Assembly: GCA_018396565.1 (NCBI GenBank)
Contig: JAGTQO010000018.1
Coordinates: 14,341 to 23,640 of the forward strand
Length of the DNA stretch: 9,300 bases
Source: Candidatus Bathyarchaeota archaeon
Lineage (GTDB): Archaea > Thermoproteota > Bathyarchaeia > 40CM-2-53-6 > RBG-13-38-9
Direction of reading: 5' to 3'
Below are positions 4,763 to 9,300 of this stretch, piece by piece; the stretch's first letter is position 1, and each line of letters begins with the position of its first letter. The position numbers and the translations under genes are program-made. The notes below the pieces were generated by a model. That model did no database searches and had not been told where the DNA came from. It worked only from the letters and a program-made list of their open reading frames with translations.

Positions 4763-7700
4763 CTACGAGCCCGCAGATTCTATCGTCCCATCCATCCTTA
4801 TTCTTTTTGGTCTCCTCCTGTTATATAATAGCAGTTCGATGGTTAGGATTGCTGAGGTCAGAGCTAAGAGTGTTTTTGCATCTTGATACTCAGCTATGGG
4901 TAATCCGCTTGGTTTGAGGTAGATGTTCACTCTGGTTACCCCGCCGTCTGGTATTGTTATGGACAGATTTTGAGTCTTCATGCCAGGCTCGCTCACCGTT
5001 ACCTTGTAGGCGCCTTGGGGCAGATATGCCTCATAGAATCCGTCCAGGCTATATGTTACTTGTCGGGTCGGTCCCTCAAAGGTCAGGGTTGCCCAACTCA
5101 GGCCTCTTTGGTCTCCCAACATATTATGGAAGAAGGTTCTCCCTGTGATTAGGCCTCTCATGTCGAGTATGACTGTTGCTGAGATTCGGTCTGCCAGCTT
5201 CACGTTGGTCAGTCTGACTACTTCCTTCAGCTCGAATGGTCCAAGGTGATTGTACGGTAGGATAGGCTTGAACCTGGTCTGATGCACTTCGCCTTGAAGC
5301 AGCCCTGCAGGCGGGGGATAAAATGAATCTTGGTTATACCATGGGGCCATCTCTACAATAACCTGCCACCCTCCATTGTATGCTCCTGAGATTCGAGTGA
5401 CTGATCCGCCCCAGACGCCGCTGTCAGCTGAGAACATAGTCATCCTCCTGACAGCTTCGGTTCCAGCTATTGGGTCGACATATCCGAATAGGCCTGCCAA
5501 CCCCTTATACTCAACCTTCAATGTTCCAGCAGGTATCGGAGATTTGGTGCATCCAGCACCAAATATCTTCTTGTCGTCGGCGAAGAATCCAAAACTGGAC
5601 GATTCATCGACCATACCTACATCAATGGATGTTGATGCAGCGGCAACAAGCACATCCCTCTCATCATATACTCTTATCCTCATAGACATGTTTGATGGTA
5701 GGCCAATCGGTAAACCCTCACTTCTGAAGATGACTGAAACGTTGAATTCAACCCCATTGATGAGTTTTATAGATGAGTCTGCAACCATCCCCAGACCGAC
5801 GGCGACCCCGCATCTGCCTAGATCGCCCAGCCTAACCACACCCTCCTGCACATATCCGTATGTCCAACATGTTACAGCGTACTGGCCCGGATAGATCGCC
5901 ACAGAAGATTTGTAGTTTAAACTTCTATATGATAGGGAGCTGTATAGGAACCCAATATGCATTGAGGATTGCATAAATACCGTGCTGACCATAGCCTGCA
6001 TGGGATATGGTGATGGTATGTTTGGTAGGTCAGGTCCCAGCCTCTCTAAGACTGTTGAACCGTTCGTTACGAGTCTGCTTGCTTTGCTGCCATATTTGAT
6101 TCTCCAATCGTGGTGTGGTAGGGTTGAATAGTCTGAGTCTACCTTCGGTATGCTCCAGCCTCCCGACGGGGTCCAGAAGTATATGACGTCGATGAATGTT
6201 CTGGTTGCCATGTCATATGCTAAAATATATGCAGGTGCATTCTTCCATCTCCAATGTAGTTGGGCTGATGGGTCCTGCCAGTCAACCGAGTAGACTGTGA
6301 CGTTTATCCCCCCACCTCTGACCATATGTGTGCTAATGAGTGAAGCCTCACAGTTGGATATCGATGCCGCTATCGGCTGGTCGAGTCCGCCCAGGCTGAA
6401 TTCAGGGGCTGAGGCTTGGATGTAACCTCTCATGTAAATGTGGATGAGATATGTTCCTGGAGGTATTCCATAATCTCTCAGCCCTCTATACCTGTATAGG
6501 GAATACTTGACTCCGAACCTAGGGTCAGGGGGTGGGATCACACCAGCCATCCCTAAACCGTTGAGAGTGATCACTGCAGATGTGGATTGCGCTGTGACAT
6601 ATGTGAAGTTGAAGGCTGCGAGTGAACCCCTGTAGTCTAAAGCCTCAACTACCAGGAACCTTCCAGGATCAGGTCCGCCGACAGGTTTAGTATGCATCCC
6701 CGCAGGTCCGTCATGGAAATGTACTGTCAGATTCAATGTTCCAGAGATGTATAGGTCGATGAAAAATTCCACATTAAGGTTGTGGGGTTCGACTGTGAAG
6801 TAGTAGTCTTTGAATCTTGAGCCTGAGATGTCTGTCTGAACATACCCATTCACATAAGCCCTTACAAGATATGTCCCAGGCTGCAAACCGTCTATCCATG
6901 TCCCGAAGACCTGTGGGACCATACCGCTGAAATGTTTTGGGGCGCCGTAGTACCGTTGGGCTCCAAACTGGAATCTGAAGGTTGAGGAATCTGAACCCAA
7001 TCCAGTTATTGGGTCGAGGCTACCTGTAGGGTTAACCCACCAAACCTGCGCCGGCCCAACCCCATTATAGACCCCGAAAGGATCATTGAACGGCGCCATA
7101 GCTGTATATGGGTAATAACTTATCGGCCCCTCCCATGGGAAGGCAACAATCTTAGGGGCGTTTGGGGCCTCTAAACCTACTGTGCCAAATACCGTGTTAC
7201 CTGAGACATATGATATGTATGGAGCATGTGTGAGGTTTATCGGTGACTGGCATACCACATTCTCCTCAACATAGTTGTCGCTCTCATAGATGACTATGGT
7301 TATAGGCAACTCACCACGCCAAGGTATAGGCCCCCAACAGCTCTTTGAGTGTACCTCACCTCTGACCTGTGGTCCAGGTTCGAGTTGAATGTCTAGGTTC
7401 AACGACTGCCCCCTACAAACCTGAATATTCTCAGCGACCTTCCTCTCTGGGAGACCAGCCGCACTCGCATATATGTCGTAGATTCCAGGGGCGACACCCT
7501 CCACCTCATAGTGACCCTCAGCTGAGGCGTTGAAATACCCCCTAGCCTCCACAGCCCTGCCTGTCGGTCTACCGGTGAGGGGGTCGCAGGCAACCCCGAC
7601 AGCCCTAACCCTCCCGGGCAACTTCACAGGCTTACCATACAGGTCTAGCCCAGCACCCTCACCATACTTTACAGTTCCATATATGATGGCTGGGTCAACC

Positions 7701-8515
7701 TCACCCTTAACCAGGAGGACAGGCCAATTCTCAACAGGCATCGCGCTCCATATCAAGTGTGGGCCTTGACCCTTCACTGGGTAACTGTCGCCTAGAAAGA
7801 TCTTGAACATGTATCTTCCAGCGATGTCCGGTGCCCTCAACTGGTTGATCCTGATGTAATACCATTCACCCCAATTCCTCTCCGGGGTGAAGACTATTCC
7901 GTTCCCTGAGGGTATTACTCTGATGACCCACCATCCTGGGGCGAAAGGGTCATTCATGTCTGCCCTGCCCACAAATATTTTCCCATAGTCGGCTGTTAGG
8001 GTCGTGATGATGTTCGACGTATCCCCACCTGCCCAGTTTATTCCACCTGCAGGCTCAAAACCGTCTTGGGATAGTCGGCCATGCTTGTCGACGATAGGTG
8101 CCGGAATATACAGTGTGAGATTGTTATACCTGAAGGTTGGTTTAGGATTGTCCGATGTTATGTAGGCTCTCGGCTGGGAGAAGTTTATTGCAAATATAAG
8201 GTCTCCAACATTATCTTGGCGTGGTGTCGATGTCAGTATGGCGCCTACAGGCGAATATGAGTTTCCAGCAACCTGCAGTGGCTCCTGAAAATTTTGGAAT
8301 GGCGACTGGTAGCCTGACCCAGGCCAAACGTGACCGAGGGGTCCAGGGACATGGGCTGCCCCGAAAATGTTTGTTGGATTCAATTCATGGTCGTTGGACC
8401 TGTAGAGTGGTGGATCACCGTTCAACCTTCCAATGGTCGTATGACCGTAAACTGGCATAAGAAAACTATCCAGACAAAGAATTAAGAGAAGAGGTACGAG
8501 CCTTTTCTCAGACAT
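4763..8515 (-). CDS. Large secreted, membrane-anchored protein with carboxypeptidase-regulatory-like repeats
   Basis: This protein of 1250 residues has a signal peptide (SEKR then LVPLLLILCLDSFLMPVYG, about 2-24), a long beta-rich outer part, one transmembrane helix (TLLALTSAILTIELLLY, about 1215-1231) and a basic cytoplasmic tail (NRRRPKRIR). The outer part repeats a PG-x-Y turn-and-strand motif near residues 343, 546, 686, 876 and 1166; three copies continue as GY[VI]Q (for example PGTYLVRAYVNGYVQ). This resembles carboxypeptidase-regulatory/prealbumin-like modules that bind ligands or stack as stalks. Eleven N-x-S/T sequons suggest glycosylation. The ATG at 8515 is chosen over ATG 8530 because GGAGG ends eight bases before it. 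It follows the COG1361-like gene by 47 bp and is probably in the same operon. The stop TAG is tRNA positions 8-10. No enzyme motif was seen; a cell-envelope role is likely, the ligand unknown. Confidence 0.88.
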   Translation of the reverse strand: MSEKRLVPLLLILCLDSFLMPVYGHTTIGRLNGDPPLYRSNDHELNPTNIFGAAHVPGPLGHVWPGSGYQSPFQNFQEPLQVAGNSYSPVGAILTSTPRQDNVGDLIFAINFSQPRAYITSDNPKPTFRYNNLTLYIPAPIVDKHGRLSQDGFEPAGGINWAGGDTSNIITTLTADYGKIFVGRADMNDPFAPGWWVIRVIPSGNGIVFTPERNWGEWYYIRINQLRAPDIAGRYMFKIFLGDSYPVKGQGPHLIWSAMPVENWPVLLVKGEVDPAIIYGTVKYGEGAGLDLYGKPVKLPGRVRAVGVACDPLTGRPTGRAVEARGYFNASAEGHYEVEGVAPGIYDIYASAAGLPERKVAENIQVCRGQSLNLDIQLEPGPQVRGEVHSKSCWGPIPWRGELPITIVIYESDNYVEENVVCQSPINLTHAPYISYVSGNTVFGTVGLEAPNAPKIVAFPWEGPISYYPYTAMAPFNDPFGVYNGVGPAQVWWVNPTGSLDPITGLGSDSSTFRFQFGAQRYYGAPKHFSGMVPQVFGTWIDGLQPGTYLVRAYVNGYVQTDISGSRFKDYYFTVEPHNLNVEFFIDLYISGTLNLTVHFHDGPAGMHTKPVGGPDPGRFLVVEALDYRGSLAAFNFTYVTAQSTSAVITLNGLGMAGVIPPPDPRFGVKYSLYRYRGLRDYGIPPGTYLIHIYMRGYIQASAPEFSLGGLDQPIAASISNCEASLISTHMVRGGGINVTVYSVDWQDPSAQLHWRWKNAPAYILAYDMATRTFIDVIYFWTPSGGWSIPKVDSDYSTLPHHDWRIKYGSKASRLVTNGSTVLERLGPDLPNIPSPYPMQAMVSTVFMQSSMHIGFLYSSLSYRSLNYKSSVAIYPGQYAVTCWTYGYVQEGVVRLGDLGRCGVAVGLGMVADSSIKLINGVEFNVSVIFRSEGLPIGLPSNMSMRIRVYDERDVLVAAASTSIDVGMVDESSSFGFFADDKKIFGAGCTKSPIPAGTLKVEYKGLAGLFGYVDPIAGTEAVRRMTMFSADSGVWGGSVTRISGAYNGGWQVIVEMAPWYNQDSFYPPPAGLLQGEVHQTRFKPILPYNHLGPFELKEVVRLTNVKLADRISATVILDMRGLITGRTFFHNMLGDQRGLSWATLTFEGPTRQVTYSLDGFYEAYLPQGAYKVTVSEPGMKTQNLSITIPDGGVTRVNIYLKPSGLPIAEYQDAKTLLALTSAILTIELLLYNRRRPKRIRMDGTIESAGS
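4821..4828 (-). promoter_or_regulatory. Possible tRNA promoter inside the upstream coding sequence
   Basis: TTATATAA lies within the codons for LLYN near the end of the large surface-protein gene. Its centre is about 52 bp before the mature tRNA 5' end. Transcription would start near 4799 and give a leader of about 25 nt for RNase P to remove. It could give the tRNA its own transcription independent of the protein genes. Confidence 0.4.
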
Positions 8516-8522
8516 GGCCTTT

Positions 8523-8528
8523 CCCTCC
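8523..8528 (-). promoter_or_regulatory. Shine-Dalgarno choosing the second ATG
   Basis: GGAGGG lies between two in-frame ATG codons (8530 and 8515). The GGAGG core is eight bases before ATG 8515, a good distance, while nothing comparable precedes ATG 8530. This sets the protein start at MSEKRL, a cleaner signal-peptide N-terminus. Confidence 0.65.
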
Positions 8529-8562
8529 ATCTCTGGAAGTCCATTTGAGGTTCAGCGCCATG

Positions 8563-9300
8563 TCAAGCCTGGCCGCTCTTGACCCCGCGCCTCTTAAACG
8601 TTAAGTATGCAAGCGCCGAGGCTAGACCAACCGCTGCCAATACGATGGGAACGATAGGGGCACCTGCAGGCTGAACATTGAATGTGAGTTTCAGATTATC
8701 ATCTAGGGCATTGCTGTCCTGGGTCCAGTCTATCTTCAGGTCGAAACTGTAGTTTCCAGGCTTTGCCTTCGAGTCCACATCAACCGTGAAGAAAGCAACC
8801 TTCACCTCACCTGAGAGCATGGTGCCCAGAAAATCTGTTAATGTTCCGGCGAAGAAGTTGCCGACCCTCAACTGAACCCTGACAGACTCAGCCTTGACCG
8901 AACCTGAATTCTTCAATTCCACCCTGATGACCTTGCCTGTATCCCCAGCCTGGAAGCTTGTCGGCGTCACACTCAAGACCTCGAACCTCACCTTCTCATT
9001 CACATCTATTGGAACGGCCCCTATCGAGACCGAAGTCCCACCGCCCTCCATAAGCATATCTACAAAATACTTCCCGAACTTAGCATCCTCATCGACGTCG
9101 ACTATGAAGTTTACAGATGAAGATTGCCCCGCAGGCAGATTCCCAAGAAAGTATCTATCCGACCCGCTAGATGAGGCCTTGAACGGGGGCTTCAAATCCA
9201 TACGAAGCTGCAAATCTCTCGCTGCACCCTGGCCTGAATTTACAATCCCTACTCTCATCTGAACCTGCCTACTTCCTGGATAGATCTTTGTCGGCATGGT
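8563..9300 (-). CDS. COG1361/CARDB-like surface protein (5' end outside the window)
   Basis: This is the C-terminal part of an extracellular protein with tandem CARDB-like beta-sandwich domains, seen in archaeal S-layer-associated proteins. About 245 codons are visible and the frame stays open at the window edge; the ATG at 9297 is mid-domain and not the true start. Two homologous repeats can be lined up: LGNLPAGQSSSVNFIVDVDEDAK (51-73) and LGTMLSGEVKVAFFTVDVDSKAK (157-179), each followed by a G-x-Y strand and preceded by a V-x-x-x-NSG motif (near 17 and 126). A transmembrane helix (VPIVLAAVGLASALAYLTF, about 216-234) and KRR anchor it, leaving most of the protein outside the cell. It precedes the large surface protein by 47 bp. 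In archaea such proteins sometimes accompany ABC-type export systems, but none is visible here. Confidence 0.85.
   Translation of the reverse strand, partial: TMPTKIYPGSRQVQMRVGIVNSGQGAARDLQLRMDLKPPFKASSSGSDRYFLGNLPAGQSSSVNFIVDVDEDAKFGKYFVDMLMEGGGTSVSIGAVPIDVNEKVRFEVLSVTPTSFQAGDTGKVIRVELKNSGSVKAESVRVQLRVGNFFAGTLTDFLGTMLSGEVKVAFFTVDVDSKAKPGNYSFDLKIDWTQDSNALDDNLKLTFNVQPAGAPIVPIVLAAVGLASALAYLTFKRRGVKSGQA

Larger units (their letters stand above)
4659..4772 (-). tRNA. tRNA-Arg(UCU) with two introns and encoded CCA
   Basis: On the minus strand the acceptor stem GGGCTCG (4772-4766) pairs with CGGGCCC (4669-4663), followed by discriminator G and genome-encoded CCA (4661-4659). U8 A9, D-stem GCTC/GAGC, anticodon stem TCGGC/GCCGG and T-arm GTGGG-TTCGAAT-CCCAC are all present. 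The coding span is 111 nt without CCA, so it needs introns. Removing 16 nt from the D-loop (4735-4750) and 20 nt at 37/38 (4698-4717) gives a normal 75-nt tRNA with a 10-nt D-loop and 7-nt anticodon loop CCTCTAA. The anticodon TCT (4721-4719) reads AGA/AGG. Position 33 is C instead of the near-universal U. The gene overlaps the last 10 nt of the upstream coding sequence. Without the C33 oddity the assignment would be near certain. Confidence 0.92.

Noticed and set aside
4641..4886. 81-codon plus-strand open frame
   Set aside because: It runs through the antisense of the tRNA gene and the end of the large gene; its protein is a translation of tRNA complement.
5376..5894. 172-codon plus-strand open frame
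   Set aside because: It lies wholly antisense to the large surface-protein gene, whose signal peptide, repeats and membrane helix are coherent; the plus-strand product is Pro/Ser/Thr-rich shadow sequence with no ribosome site.
8455..8515. Lipoprotein reading of the large protein's signal (Leu-Cys in LILCLDS)
   Set aside because: The Cys lies inside the hydrophobic core and is followed by more hydrophobic residues, so it does not fit a lipobox; a normal signal peptide fits better.
8894..9262. 122-codon plus-strand open frame
   Set aside because: Antisense shadow of the CARDB-like gene, which has clear tandem repeats and a membrane anchor.

Overview
The window looks archaeal, most likely from the Thermoproteota/Bathyarchaeia side of the tree (inference). 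The evidence is a tRNA gene with two short introns in bulge-helix-bulge contexts, a KaiC-like ATPase paired with a NitrOD5-type output-domain protein, TATA-like boxes at archaeal distances, TTG and CTG starts, Arg codons dominated by AGA/AGG where checked, and large secreted proteins held by one C-terminal membrane helix. No mobile element, CRISPR array or rRNA was seen.

Layout, plus strand (1-4549): (1) the 3' two thirds of a thioredoxin reductase gene with its CxxC centre; (2) about 520 bp of AT-rich DNA without a convincing gene; (3) a KaiC-like ATPase gene whose N-terminal codons, including the lead-in to the Walker A motif, sit in a different frame from the rest because of an apparent one-base loss in a G run; (4) a NitrOD5-like gene overlapping it by TTGA; (5) a 98-residue tyrosine/proline-rich protein with a strong Shine-Dalgarno that points to a CTG start; (6) an AT-rich stretch with two palindromic structures, two doubtful small ORFs and a longer open frame lacking any start codon.

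Minus strand (9300-4659): a COG1361/CARDB-like surface protein (5' end outside the window), then a 1250-residue secreted, membrane-anchored protein with repeated carboxypeptidase-regulatory-like modules, then a tRNA-Arg(UCU) gene. The two protein genes are 47 bp apart and probably co-transcribed. The tRNA overlaps the last 10 nt of the large gene, and tRNA residues U8-A9-G10 are its TAG stop codon. The two strands converge at about 4550-4658.

The working units are a likely KaiC/NitrOD5 signalling pair on the plus strand and a cell-surface pair on the minus strand. The most notable points are the two-intron tRNA, its overlap with the upstream coding sequence, the split KaiC frame, and the CTG-started tyrosine-rich protein.
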